Below, one piece after another: positions 14,740 to 22,629 of a stretch of 56,323 nt of DNA (the first letter of the stretch is position 1; each line of letters begins with the position of its first letter). The DNA is from Priestia aryabhattai (GTDB lineage: Bacteria; Bacillota; Bacilli; Bacillales; Bacillaceae_H), in the NCBI RefSeq assembly GCF_023715685.1, contig NZ_JAMBOQ010000013.1, positions 1-56,323 of the forward strand, in the 5' to 3' direction. A model generated the notes under the pieces. That model ran no database searches. It was not told the origin of the DNA and worked only from the letters and a program-made list of their open reading frames with translations. Made by a program: the position numbers and the translations under genes.

Positions 14740-15088
14740 TTATGATTTATATTTTCGACCTGTACCAAAACCAAATCACCAAAGAAGGAAAAAGAAGCTC
14801 AAAAATATACCTAAACCGATTCGTACTTTTGTAAAAGAGCGAGATCATCAACAATGTGTGGTTTGTGGCCACAGAAAAAGTCTGCAATTGCACCATCTGA
14901 TTCCAAAGGGTAGATATGACGAGCGTTTATATAACTTAGACCATGTTCATGACCCGAGAAACCTTGCAACCGTATGTAGTACATGCCATAGAAAAATACA
15001 TGATGACCCAAGCATGATGGAACGAATGTTGGAATGGCAAAAAAACCGATTCGGAAGAGTGAGAAAGGAGTTTGATTTAGATGAATGA
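14732..15088 (+). CDS. HNH endonuclease
   Basis: A 118-residue protein. HNH core: CVVCGHRKSLQLHHLIPKGRYDE, then N in PRNLATVCSTCHRKIH. Two CxxC pairs bind structural zinc. ATG 14732 follows GGGAGGAAACGG and overlaps the upstream stop. Its place among recombination genes suggests DNA processing; it is far from the terminase, where HNH packaging partners usually lie. Confidence 0.9.
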   Translation: MDDYDLYFRPVPKPNHQRRKKKLKNIPKPIRTFVKERDHQQCVVCGHRKSLQLHHLIPKGRYDERLYNLDHVHDPRNLATVCSTCHRKIHDDPSMMERMLEWQKNRFGRVRKEFDLDE

Positions 15089-15302
15089 TGTAATTATCGC
15101 TCAGAACTTAATTGTTTTGATGGCTAAGAAAAACATCCGTACGATTCTTGAATTGCAAGAGCGCACCGGCGTATCCCGCGTAACATTAGGAAAAATCATA
15201 AATGGAAAAACCGAAAACGTTTCTCTTTCTACACTAGTTCGTATCTGTAAAGGATTAGATTGTGATGTGTCTGACCTTGTGAAAATAAAGGTGGTTGTAT
15301 AA
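15081..15302 (+). CDS. Small XRE-family regulator
   Basis: A 73-residue Cro/YozG-like HTH protein (LQERTGVSRVTLGKIINGKTENVSLSTLVRICKGLDCDVSDLV). It overlaps the HNH stop. The Cro-like size suggests a repressor or antirepressor in the lytic switch. Confidence 0.85.
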   Translation: MNDVIIAQNLIVLMAKKNIRTILELQERTGVSRVTLGKIINGKTENVSLSTLVRICKGLDCDVSDLVKIKVVV

Positions 15303-15306
15303 AACC

Positions 15307-15834
15307 ATGCAAGGATGGATTAAATTACACAGGCAGATACTTGAAGCGGATATTTTTAAGGAAAAGCGTGTCTACAGTAAAGCCGAAGCATGGATTGACT
15401 TATTGCTTCGGGCTAATCACAAGGATGAGAGAATCCTGTTTAATTCTAATTTCATCACGATTAAAAGAGGTCAACATTTAACCAGTATGAAGAAATTATC
15501 CGAGCGTTGGAAGTGGAGCAGAACGAAAGTACAAAAATTCCTAACTTTATTAGAAGAAGACGGAATGTGTACCGCAAAAAAGACATCAAAATATACCCTT
15601 CTAACCCTTGATAATTATGACTTTTATCAAAGCCGAGAACATGAAAAAGACATCAAAAAAACATCAGAAAAACATCAGAAAGACATCAAAAAAGCACAAA
15701 CAAGAATGTTTAAGAATGATTTAAGAATGGGGGAAGAATTATTTAATGCCCCCACTTTGATACGAGGAGGTAAATACGGTGAAGAGCATGAGGAAAGCAA
15801 TCAACCATTTACCAATTTCGAATTCTTCAAATAA
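15307..15834 (+). CDS. DnaD-like phage replisome organiser
   Basis: A 175-residue protein. Residues ~1-100 form a winged helix (GWIKLHRQILEADIFK, AWIDLLLRANH, LSERWKWSRTKVQKFLTLLEEDGM), as in phage replisome organiser N-terminal domains. A Lys/Gln-rich tail follows. ATG 15307 is taken rather than TTG 15295, which overlaps the ribosome binding site. It would bind the phage origin and recruit the helicase loader encoded next, giving a lytic replication route separate from the plasmid Rep. Confidence 0.8.
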   Translation: MQGWIKLHRQILEADIFKEKRVYSKAEAWIDLLLRANHKDERILFNSNFITIKRGQHLTSMKKLSERWKWSRTKVQKFLTLLEEDGMCTAKKTSKYTLLTLDNYDFYQSREHEKDIKKTSEKHQKDIKKAQTRMFKNDLRMGEELFNAPTLIRGGKYGEEHEESNQPFTNFEFFK

Positions 15835-16645
15835 AGATGAAAAGCCTGAACCGATTCCTTGTAATATCTGCGGGGAAGATAGACCCCAATTGTTTATCGA
15901 CATTCCGTTAATCGGTGAACGTTGGGTGTCAGCTGCGTGTCAATGTCATGTAGAGGAACAGGAACAATGGAAACAGGATCAGCAACAGCTTGAAAAGAAT
16001 CGGAAAATCAAAAAGATTCTACGTTTGTCTAGTAGCATGGAAGAACTGCAGTCCTACACATGGGACAACATTAAAGTTCGCCCAGGGATGGAAAGCGCCT
16101 ATAAGGAAGTCAAAGAAGCCGTTGCTAATTTTAAAGAGCGGGGAAAAATAGGTGTGCTCTTATTCGGACAGAGTGGAAACGGTAAAAGCCATTTAACCGC
16201 CGCAGGTGCGAATGACCTGTTAAAACAAGGCTATTCTGTTATTTTTCTGACGGAAAAAGATTTACTATCCCGCTTCCGAGAAACAGACCATTACGACAAT
16301 GAAGAACGTTTCTTTGAAATCATGAATGCTTGTTTAGAAGCGGATTTATTGGTATGGGATGATTTACTTTCCTCTCAAAAGCTAGACAAGAAAGAGAAAG
16401 ACTGGATTTTTCAAGTGATTAACGGAAGGGAACGAGCGAATAAGCCTATTTGGTTTACCAGTAACCTAACCGCTTCCGAATTTAAAAGCAGTAAGTATGC
16501 CAAAGTGCTTGATGATAAAGAACGAACATGGTGGAGGATTATCGGGAATAACAATTGCGTTTATAATCGGGCTTCTAATTATCGACAGCTATTAGCCATT
16601 AGCCGAATTGAAGGCATTCCGATTGAGAAGCTAGAGGATGTCTAA
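15779..16645 (+). CDS. DnaC/DnaI-like helicase loader
   Basis: A 288-residue AAA+ ATPase. N-terminal zinc-binding CNICGE...CQCH, Walker A GQSGNGKSHL (~127), Walker B LLVWDDLL, and sensor WFTSNLT. GTG 15779 follows GGAGGTAAATACG. It loads the host DnaB/DnaC-type helicase on the phage origin. It overlaps the DnaD-like gene by 56 bp. Confidence 0.9.
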   Translation: MKSMRKAINHLPISNSSNKDEKPEPIPCNICGEDRPQLFIDIPLIGERWVSAACQCHVEEQEQWKQDQQQLEKNRKIKKILRLSSSMEELQSYTWDNIKVRPGMESAYKEVKEAVANFKERGKIGVLLFGQSGNGKSHLTAAGANDLLKQGYSVIFLTEKDLLSRFRETDHYDNEERFFEIMNACLEADLLVWDDLLSSQKLDKKEKDWIFQVINGRERANKPIWFTSNLTASEFKSSKYAKVLDDKERTWWRIIGNNNCVYNRASNYRQLLAISRIEGIPIEKLEDV

Positions 16646-17118
16646 TGTCTCAAAAGGACAACCTTGAGAATCATATCCCAATGGTTCAATCCATTGTAAA
16701 CAGTTTTTATATTCCGAATGGATTAGACCGAGACGATTTGGTTCAGGCGGGCTTGATAGGGATATGGAAAGCCTCCAAAACGTATAAGCCGAATAAAAAC
16801 ACCAAGTTTTCTACGTATGCGTATGTAGCAGCTCGGAACGAAATTCTTCACCTGTTACGAAAGCAATCAAGATTAAAGCCTGAACAGAACCGCTTGCTTG
16901 AACGTCATGCCGAGACGTATGAGATTGAGCAAGGAGTGATTGACCGTTTTATTAAAGAGGACTTGGAAGAGGAAGAAGAAACGCTCATTCAACTTCTCTA
17001 TCAGGGATATACTCAGCGGGAGATCGCCAAGGTATTAGGTTTAACACAACCGAGTGTATGCCAACGGATAAGACGTTTACGAATAAAAGGACAGAGAAAG
17101 TGGGGAGAAATAACATGA
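16645..17118 (+). CDS. Sigma-70 family phage sigma factor
   Basis: A 157-residue protein. Region 2 (DRDDLVQAGLIGIWKASKTYKPNKNTKFSTYAY) and region 4 (LYQGYTQREIAKVLGLTQPSVCQRIRRL) are clear. It resembles small alternative or Xpf-like sigma factors. It probably directs middle or late phage promoters, perhaps those with a poor -35. TAATG overlap with the helicase loader. Confidence 0.85.
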   Translation: MSQKDNLENHIPMVQSIVNSFYIPNGLDRDDLVQAGLIGIWKASKTYKPNKNTKFSTYAYVAARNEILHLLRKQSRLKPEQNRLLERHAETYEIEQGVIDRFIKEDLEEEEETLIQLLYQGYTQREIAKVLGLTQPSVCQRIRRLRIKGQRKWGEIT

Positions 17119-17324
17119 ATATTAACGAAGGTATCCGCAAAGCTGAAATAAGAAGAGCAAATCGATTGATTGGCATAAAATACGCAGAAGCTCAGCACAA
17201 ATCACAAATTAAAGGGGATCAGTTCGCTATTTTCCATTTAGGACAAGCCCTTGCATTTGAGGAAGCTATCCGTATTATCAAAATGATTTTTCATGATGAA
17301 ATGCGTGGGGAGGATTGGGAGTGA
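17115..17324 (+). CDS. Hypothetical phage protein
   Basis: A 69-residue helical protein (RRANRLIGIKYAEAQHKSQ, HLGQALAFEEAIRIIKMI). ATG 17115 has TGGGGAGA before it. It is coupled to genes on both sides. No known domain. Confidence 0.6.
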   Translation: MNINEGIRKAEIRRANRLIGIKYAEAQHKSQIKGDQFAIFHLGQALAFEEAIRIIKMIFHDEMRGEDWE

Positions 17325-17671
17325 ACTTTATCATTCAAGGCACATTGCCAACCATGAATGAGATTATCGACGCTAGTAAATCCCATTGGAGCGTCTACCG
17401 AAAGATGAAAGAAGACTATACGAATCTCGTAGCTTGGTCATGCAAGCGATTAAGACCAGTAGAACGTGTTAATATCCTGATCACTTGGTACATGAAAGAC
17501 AAACGACAAGATAAAGACAATATCATGGCCGGCACAAAATTCATTCTTGATGGATTAGTGGAAGCTCGTATTTTAAAAAACGATGGATGGAAAGAGATAG
17601 GGGACATTCATCATTCGTTTCGAGTAGATAAAAAGAAGCCTAGAGTCCATGTTCAATTAATCGAGCTATAG
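17321..17671 (+). CDS. rusA: RusA-family Holliday junction resolvase
   Basis: A 116-residue protein with the RusA core MKDKRQDKDNIMAGTKFILD, then LVEARILKNDGW; the conserved Asp residues bind metal. GTG 17321 with GGGGAGG 7 bases upstream is chosen over TTG 17315. It resolves branched DNA before packaging. Confidence 0.88.
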   Translation: MNFIIQGTLPTMNEIIDASKSHWSVYRKMKEDYTNLVAWSCKRLRPVERVNILITWYMKDKRQDKDNIMAGTKFILDGLVEARILKNDGWKEIGDIHHSFRVDKKKPRVHVQLIEL

Positions 17672-17682
17672 GGGGGATGTAC

Positions 17683-17775
17683 GTGGAGCAGTATGCCTTT
17701 GCAAAAGGATGCTTCATTGGAATCTTGCTATCTCTCTTATTTTGGGGAGTCATTGTAGGTACATGTTTAATGTGA
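17683..17775 (+). CDS. Small membrane protein (30 aa)
   Basis: GTG behind GGGGGGATGTAC encodes a single hydrophobic helix (GCFIGILLSLLFWGVIVGTC). Unknown role. Confidence 0.5.
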   Translation: MEQYAFAKGCFIGILLSLLFWGVIVGTCLM

Positions 17776-17787
17776 GGGGGAAAGAGG

Positions 17788-17988
17788 ATGTTTTTAAAAC
17801 GAGTAGTAGTTATGGCAAGTTTACTTTCCATCAGCATTTTATTAGCAGCGTGTGAAGAAAAGAAGATTACGTATCAAGAAACGAAAATGACGGTCAGTGA
17901 AGCTGAAGAACGAATTGCTGACCAGTTAGAAGTGGAGAATCCTGATGACGATCTGGAAGTATCCATCAGCGAAGAATCTGACGATTAA
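17788..17988 (+). CDS. Small lipoprotein
   Basis: A 66-residue protein. A type II signal peptide with lipobox LLAAC (Cys22) is followed by a very acidic 44-residue tail. It would be anchored outside the membrane. It could contribute to exclusion or sensing. Confidence 0.7.
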   Translation: MFLKRVVVMASLLSISILLAACEEKKITYQETKMTVSEAEERIADQLEVENPDDDLEVSISEESDD

Positions 17989-18009
17989 GCCAAAGGGGGT
18001 ACGTGTGCC

Positions 18010-18372
18010 TTGCCAACTGTAAAAGAACGACTGAGCGGGGGAACCTTCAAACATGTTGAGGGAGAGCTCTATCATTTTCACGAAACCAAAAAAGAGTTAC
18101 AACAAATTAAAAACGAGATTCTACATACAAAAGCCGACCTACCGAATGTGCAACGTGTTCAGCATTTGGAACGAGTGATTGAAGCCATTTCAACCGTTTA
18201 TGATGAATTGCCAAAAGAAAAGAAGCGGTTAGTCAAGATTCTCTATTGGTCACGACCACAGAAATACAATTGGGAAGGCATTGCAAGCCAAGTACCGATT
18301 AGTAAAAGACAAGCCCAACGGTGGCGAAAATCCATTGTAGAGGACATTGCGAATAGGTTGGGTTGGCGATGA
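18010..18372 (+). CDS. ArpU/RinA-like late transcription regulator
   Basis: A 120-residue protein. An N-terminal helical part is followed by LPKEKKRLVKILYW and an HTH (WEGIASQVPISKRQAQRWRKSIVEDIANRLGW), the pattern of phage late-gene activators (ArpU, RinA, DUF722-like). TTG 18010 follows AAAGGGGGT. It stands at the end of the early region, where such regulators switch on packaging and structural genes. Family assignment is moderate. Confidence 0.7.
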   Translation: MPTVKERLSGGTFKHVEGELYHFHETKKELQQIKNEILHTKADLPNVQRVQHLERVIEAISTVYDELPKEKKRLVKILYWSRPQKYNWEGIASQVPISKRQAQRWRKSIVEDIANRLGWR

Positions 18373-18611
18373 CTAGAGAAGCGATGTATTACGATACCAA
18401 CAAAGGGAAGCCTTACATCGTCTTTGAAGATAAGAATCTCGATTTTACCCAAAAGGAAGTGCGAATCTTTGACAGGCTTATCGAACGAGGTTTTAGCATT
18501 CCCGAAATAGCAAGACGTATAAGACGAAACCGCTTAGAGGTTCTTCTTCTCTATTTAGATCGTGTAGATAAGGAGATCGTTGACCCTGTTTATAAATTAA
18601 CCAAATCCTGA
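18369..18611 (+). CDS. Small HTH-containing protein
   Basis: An 80-residue protein with an HTH-like segment FDRLIERGFSIPEIARRIRRNRLEVLLL. ATGA overlap with the preceding regulator suggests a joint role. Confidence 0.6.
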   Translation: MTREAMYYDTNKGKPYIVFEDKNLDFTQKEVRIFDRLIERGFSIPEIARRIRRNRLEVLLLYLDRVDKEIVDPVYKLTKS

Positions 18612-18626
18612 AAGGTGGAAACCACT

Positions 18627-19607
18627 ATGTCATGTAATAACGAAATCGAATTACGTCCATTTTTAGTTCATCAAGTATCTGCGGAAAAGAATGAAATACC
18701 TGACGGAGTACAGATGATTGAAGCCCCTGAGTTTTGGAAAGAATCCGACCAAGGAAAAGGAACGGTTGTAGCGATATTAGATACAGGCATTTCACGTAAC
18801 CATCCTGACTTAAAAGACCAGATTATCGGAGGAAAGAATTTCACAACCGATTACAAAGGCGATGAAACGAATTTTGAAGATAACAATGGACATGGTTCTC
18901 ATGTAGCAGGAACGATTGCCGCTGTTTTAAATAATGGTGGGGTAGTAGGTGTCGCACCCTCTACGAAACTCTTAATCTTAAAAGTTTTAACAGGTGAAGG
19001 TAGCGGAAATTATGATTGGATTATTAATGCAATTAAGTATGCCGCGGATTGGAAAGGACCAAATGGGGAAACTGTCTCTGTTATGAATATGTCATTAGGT
19101 GGACCGCAGGACGTAAAAGAATTACATGAAGCGATTAAGTATGCGGTAAACGAAAAGAACATTCCGATTGTGTGCGCAGCTGGTAATGAAGGCGACGATG
19201 ATATGACTACGTATGAATATGATTATCCTGCAAGCTATAACGAAGTCATTTCTGTAGGAGCGGTGGATACAAACTATCGTATAGCTCCGTTTAGTAACAT
19301 AAACGAAGAAGTGGATCTCGTAGCCCCCGGTGTAGATATTCAGAGTACGTATTTAGGAAGCCAATATGCAAAACTATCAGGTACGAGTATGGCTAGTCCG
19401 CACGTAGCAGGAGCCTTAGCCCTTGTAAAAGTAATGGGAGAGCGAGAGTTTGGAAGAAAGCTAACCGAATCAGAATTATATGCGCAACTTATCAAACGTA
19501 CTGTACCGCTTGAATATACCCGACAAGCTGTAGGAAATGGACTCATTCAACTGAAATACATGGATAAATACCGAGAGCTCGTTAAATTCATCCAAGCGAA
19601 TTTTTAG
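18627..19607 (+). CDS. Intracellular subtilisin-like serine protease (ISP type)
   Basis: A 326-residue S8 protease. The catalytic triad is Asp52 (AILDTGI), His89 (NGHGSHVAGT) and Ser254 (SGTSMASPHVAGA), with oxyanion Asn186 (CAAGNEG). There is no signal peptide. The short N-terminal extension (IELRPFLVHQV) corresponds to the LIPY-type inhibitory pro-segment of Bacillus intracellular subtilisin, with LRPF in place of LIPY. ATG 18627 follows AAAGGTGG. Chromosomal ISPs degrade cytoplasmic protein late in growth. A phage copy beside late regulators could process phage or host proteins. Confidence 0.9.
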   Translation: MSCNNEIELRPFLVHQVSAEKNEIPDGVQMIEAPEFWKESDQGKGTVVAILDTGISRNHPDLKDQIIGGKNFTTDYKGDETNFEDNNGHGSHVAGTIAAVLNNGGVVGVAPSTKLLILKVLTGEGSGNYDWIINAIKYAADWKGPNGETVSVMNMSLGGPQDVKELHEAIKYAVNEKNIPIVCAAGNEGDDDMTTYEYDYPASYNEVISVGAVDTNYRIAPFSNINEEVDLVAPGVDIQSTYLGSQYAKLSGTSMASPHVAGALALVKVMGEREFGRKLTESELYAQLIKRTVPLEYTRQAVGNGLIQLKYMDKYRELVKFIQANF

Positions 19608-19618
19608 GAGGGAATGAC

Positions 19619-19741
19619 ATGTATTCTACCTATTACCTGTTACGACACGAGAATGGACAGGAGATTAGGACAAAGAGTAGATTACGAGTACTTTTGTTAA
19701 AATTAAAGGGGTTTAGACTAACAGGGACGCATAATGCGTAA
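19619..19741 (+). CDS. Small basic protein (40 aa)
   Basis: ATG behind TAGGAGGGAATGAC encodes a basic 40-residue protein (YYLLRHENGQEIRTKSRLRV). Perhaps nucleic-acid binding. No family recognised. Confidence 0.5.
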   Translation: MYSTYYLLRHENGQEIRTKSRLRVLLLKLKGFRLTGTHNA

Positions 19742-19754
19742 AACAGGAGGAACT

Positions 19755-20117
19755 ATGAAAGAGCGAATCAAAGAAGCGGTTATGAAAGTGATGAATGAAA
19801 AAACAGGTGTGAGTTTCGTAGAGTTCGAGTGGGAGCTTGAAAGACAAGAGATTCCGTATAAGGGTACGTATTCAGTCTGTATACCGACCAACCCAAATGT
19901 GAAGATGTGGTCGAATATGTCCGAGGATTATGCAGAGGCCGTAAAAGAATTAATCTTTGATGATAGAGTGATTAAACCCGAACAAGCACCACTCATGGTT
20001 TATTTGATGGATGGGAGAGCGCTTAGTTATCCATTAGCTAAAAAACTAGGATACCAATATCAGTCTGAACGATGGCTACCTGTCGTGTTCAATAAGGGAA
20101 ATATATTCGAGTTATAA
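19755..20117 (+). CDS. Hypothetical protein
   Basis: A 120-residue soluble protein. ATG 19755 with CAGGAGGAAC is preferred over the upstream TTG-type starts. No domain recognised. Last gene before the structured RNA region. Confidence 0.6.
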   Translation: MKERIKEAVMKVMNEKTGVSFVEFEWELERQEIPYKGTYSVCIPTNPNVKMWSNMSEDYAEAVKELIFDDRVIKPEQAPLMVYLMDGRALSYPLAKKLGYQYQSERWLPVVFNKGNIFEL

Positions 20118-20133
20118 AAGATGTCGCTTTTAG

Positions 20134-20154
20134 TACGTACGTCAATTGTATAAT
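20134..20154 (+). promoter_or_regulatory. ACGT operator and consensus -10 box
   Basis: TACGTACGTCAATTG runs straight into TATAAT (20149-20154). No convincing -35 is present 16-18 bp upstream, so it may need an activator such as the ArpU-like protein or the phage sigma factor. It is the rightmost member of the ACGT operator family. Confidence 0.6.
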
Positions 20155-20160
20155 GAGAGT

Positions 20161-20355
20161 GTATTAGGTTTATCGGAGAAGCCTAATGTATTTGCTATCT
20201 GTCCAACCCACATGGACTCCTTTAATGTTGATTTACTGTTGCGTATGGCTTTTCCTCTATTCCCACCTGAATAGGTAAAGTGAGAGGAAGGCATACACCC
20301 CCGAAAGAACCATTTGGGTGAGCCCCTCGGCTTGCTCAGTGGTTCTTTTATTTAT
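20161..20355 (+). ncRNA. Structured leader RNA or small RNA ending in a terminator
   Basis: From the predicted start near 20161 the RNA can fold as: ATTAGGTTT/AAGCCTAAT (20163-20187), GTCC/GGAC (near 20201-20217), a long stem GTATG..TTCCTCT with AGAGGAA..CATAC (20243-20296), and a terminator hairpin (20304-20348). No ORF with a ribosome binding site lies inside it. It either is a free-standing ~190-nt RNA or is an attenuator that late transcription must read through. It resembles no riboswitch family that I recognise. Confidence 0.55.
20304..20352 (+). terminator. Terminator before the packaging operon
   Basis: AAAGAACCA (20304) pairs with TGGTTCTTT (20340); inner stem TGAGC/GCTCA; followed by TTTTATTTAT. 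It sits 22 bp before the start of the ParB-like gene, with that gene's ribosome binding site just after it. Confidence 0.75.
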
Positions 20356-20373
20356 ATCGAGAGGAGCAAGACA

Positions 20374-21183
20374 ATGGAGATTAAACAACTGAACATGCAG
20401 GAAATGAATTTAGATTCGATTGATACCGCTCATTATAACCCTAGAAAGGATTTACGCCCAGGGGACGTAGCTTATGACCGTTTAAAGGCTTCTATTCTTA
20501 CATACGGTTATATAGACCCGATGATTTACAATGAGCGTACAGGACGATTAGTAGGCGGACATCAACGCTTAAAGATTTTACGTGACTTAGGTATAGAGAA
20601 AGCACAAGTATCTGTAGTGGATCTGGATGAGCCACAAGAGAAAGCATTAAACGTGACACTGAATAAAGTACAAGGTGAATTTGAAACGACAGCTCTAGCT
20701 GAAGTATTGCAGGAATTAGAACGGGAACAATTTGATTTAGATAACTTAGGATTCGACCAACGTGAATTTGATGACCTTGTGTATCAGTTAGAAATGGAAC
20801 AGCAACGAAGCGGTAGTTTCTTAAACGATATTATACAAAGTGATACGGAAGTGAACGAGATTGATAATACCGATAATACGGGTATTAACAGTAGGGAGCC
20901 GCTACCTTTTGAGCCTGATGAAGACGTAAACGTAAACAGAAACGTAGACGAAGGTGAACATGACGTATACCCGAGTTATACAAATCCAAGCTCTGAGCCT
21001 GAAATCGAAGAATACGACAAAGAGGATGCCGAGCAATATTTCAAAATGACATTCCCTGTCACGTTTGATGAAAGGGACATTATCCTTGAAGCCATCCGAC
21101 GAGCGAAGAAAGATTTTCAGCTATCAACTAGTTCCGAAGCTCTTTTACGAATCTGTAATAAGTATTTAGGGGGAGCGAAGTAA
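20374..21183 (+). CDS. ParB/sulfiredoxin-fold N-terminal domain protein
   Basis: A 269-residue protein. The ParB N-terminal fold covers ~8-110 with the motif RTGRLVGGHQRLKIL (a GGHQR nucleotide-binding loop) and LNKVQGEFE. An acidic linker and a C-terminal domain (~200-269) follow. ATG 20374 with GAGAGGAGC is the start. Phages often carry such domains ahead of terminase genes, tied to DNA or nucleotide chemistry rather than partition. A hexamer array lies inside the coding sequence and encodes Val-Asn-Val-Asn in the linker. Confidence 0.8.
   Translation: MEIKQLNMQEMNLDSIDTAHYNPRKDLRPGDVAYDRLKASILTYGYIDPMIYNERTGRLVGGHQRLKILRDLGIEKAQVSVVDLDEPQEKALNVTLNKVQGEFETTALAEVLQELEREQFDLDNLGFDQREFDDLVYQLEMEQQRSGSFLNDIIQSDTEVNEIDNTDNTGINSREPLPFEPDEDVNVNRNVDEGEHDVYPSYTNPSSEPEIEEYDKEDAEQYFKMTFPVTFDERDIILEAIRRAKKDFQLSTSSEALLRICNKYLGGAK
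20926..20949 (+). repeat. Hexamer array inside a coding sequence
   Basis: GTAAAC, GTAAAC, AGAAAC and GTAGAC in phase within the linker of the ParB-like protein. It has the same unit types as the intergenic array at 8030. Confidence 0.8.
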
Positions 21184-22629
21184 ATGGAATTGTTTACGCA
21201 AAGGGAAGGGATTCTGCTTATCGTCATATATGCCGTCATCATTTACCTTGCGACATTTCTATTTGCACGAGGTCATACCCGCTCGAAAGAAGGATTCTTA
21301 GTTGGAGATAGAGGGATTGGTTCATGGCAAGGGAGTTTTAGTATCGCCGCTAGTTGGATATGGGCGCCCGCTTTATTTCTAGGAGCGCAAAAGGCATATG
21401 AGCAAGGAATAGCGGGTGTGTTTTGGTTCGTAGCCCCGAATGTAGGGTGTCTGATTCTCTTCTCTTTTTTCGCAGTACGAATAAGAGCCAAGATGCCCGA
21501 AGGTTTCACGTTATCGGGGTTTATGAGGGAAACATATTCAAAACGTGTGCAACGCTTATATATCGTACAGCTCGTAGGTCTAAGCACATGTTCCTTTGCG
21601 GTTCAGCTTTTAGCAGGTGGAAGTATCATTTCAGCTTTAACAGGATTGCCTTTCATTTGGGTAACGATTCTCATGGCCATGATTGCTCTAGGGTATTCCC
21701 TTACAAGCGGATTGAAAGGTTCAGTCGTAGCGGATTATGTACAGATGGGGTTAATCCTTCTTATAGGTTTTACGTTAATCCCTTGGGTAGTGGTGAAAGC
21801 GGGAGGATGGCATACCATTCAATATGGATTGGGTGGCATAAGCGGTCAGTATAGTAGCTTATTTGGTGCAGGAGGAACAGAAGTCTTTCTCACATTTGGA
21901 TTATCTACCACTATTGGCTTACTATCTGGACCCTTTGGAGATCAGGCGTTTTGGCAACGTGCTTTCTCTCTAGAACAAAGAAGCATTAAAAAGACATTCA
22001 TACGTGGAGCGGTGATATTCGCAACCGTACCGCTGATGATGAGTTTACTTGGCTTTGTGGTTGCAGGAAATGGAATCATGGTTGAAGATACGCAGCTCAC
22101 CAATTTACAAGCGGTTATCACGTATCTACCGCAATGGACAGCCGTTCCTTTCACTATCATGATTCTATGCGGATTAGTCAGTACCTTAGATAGTTGTTTA
22201 TCAGCGGTCTCTAGCATTGCAGGACACGATTTGTTTTCAGATAGCAAAAAGCCCAACAGTTTAGAAAATGGCTTACTTATCTCACGAATTGCGATGTTAT
22301 TGCTATGTGCTACCGCTTTAATCATAGCGAATCTACCACACATGCAAATACTTTACTTATTTTTATTTTATGGAACGATACGAGCCACAACGTTATTGCC
22401 TACTGTCATTACGTTACTAAAACCGAATGTAGCTGAAAAGGGAGTATTTTACGGTATCATCGCTTCTTTTCTAGTCGGGCTTCCTATTTTCGCTTACGGT
22501 AACTTCGGACACCATACAGTATGGATTGTCATAGGCTCACTGGCTTCTGTTTTACTATCGGGTGTATTTACCCTATTACTACCAAAAGACGTAAAGGGGG
22601 AGGATGTACAGCATGTCAAAAGTTTATAA
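21184..22629 (+). CDS. Sodium:solute symporter (SSS family)
   Basis: A 481-residue integral membrane protein with about 13 hydrophobic segments in the LeuT-like SSS layout (IVIYAVIIYLATFLFARG; KEGFLVGDRGIGSWQGSFSI; ASGWIWAP-like ASWIWAPALFLGAQ; DQAFWQRAFSL; STLDSCLSAVSSI with the Na-site Ser/Asp). It appears full length. It would import an unknown solute with Na+. A symporter in a packaging operon is very unusual. It is tightly packed between the ParB-like gene and IbrA, whose start overlaps it. Confidence 0.88.
   Translation: MELFTQREGILLIVIYAVIIYLATFLFARGHTRSKEGFLVGDRGIGSWQGSFSIAASWIWAPALFLGAQKAYEQGIAGVFWFVAPNVGCLILFSFFAVRIRAKMPEGFTLSGFMRETYSKRVQRLYIVQLVGLSTCSFAVQLLAGGSIISALTGLPFIWVTILMAMIALGYSLTSGLKGSVVADYVQMGLILLIGFTLIPWVVVKAGGWHTIQYGLGGISGQYSSLFGAGGTEVFLTFGLSTTIGLLSGPFGDQAFWQRAFSLEQRSIKKTFIRGAVIFATVPLMMSLLGFVVAGNGIMVEDTQLTNLQAVITYLPQWTAVPFTIMILCGLVSTLDSCLSAVSSIAGHDLFSDSKKPNSLENGLLISRIAMLLLCATALIIANLPHMQILYLFLFYGTIRATTLLPTVITLLKPNVAEKGVFYGIIASFLVGLPIFAYGNFGHHTVWIVIGSLASVLLSGVFTLLLPKDVKGEDVQHVKSL

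Noticed and set aside
20161..20355. phi29-type packaging RNA
   Set aside because: The terminase is of the TerS/TerL siphovirus kind, which needs no pRNA, and the sequence shows no pRNA-like features.
20374..21183. Chromosome-partition ParB for the ParA at 53350
   Set aside because: It lacks the ParB HTH and dimer domains and lies 33 kb from parA in the packaging operon. The RHH protein next to parA is the better partner.
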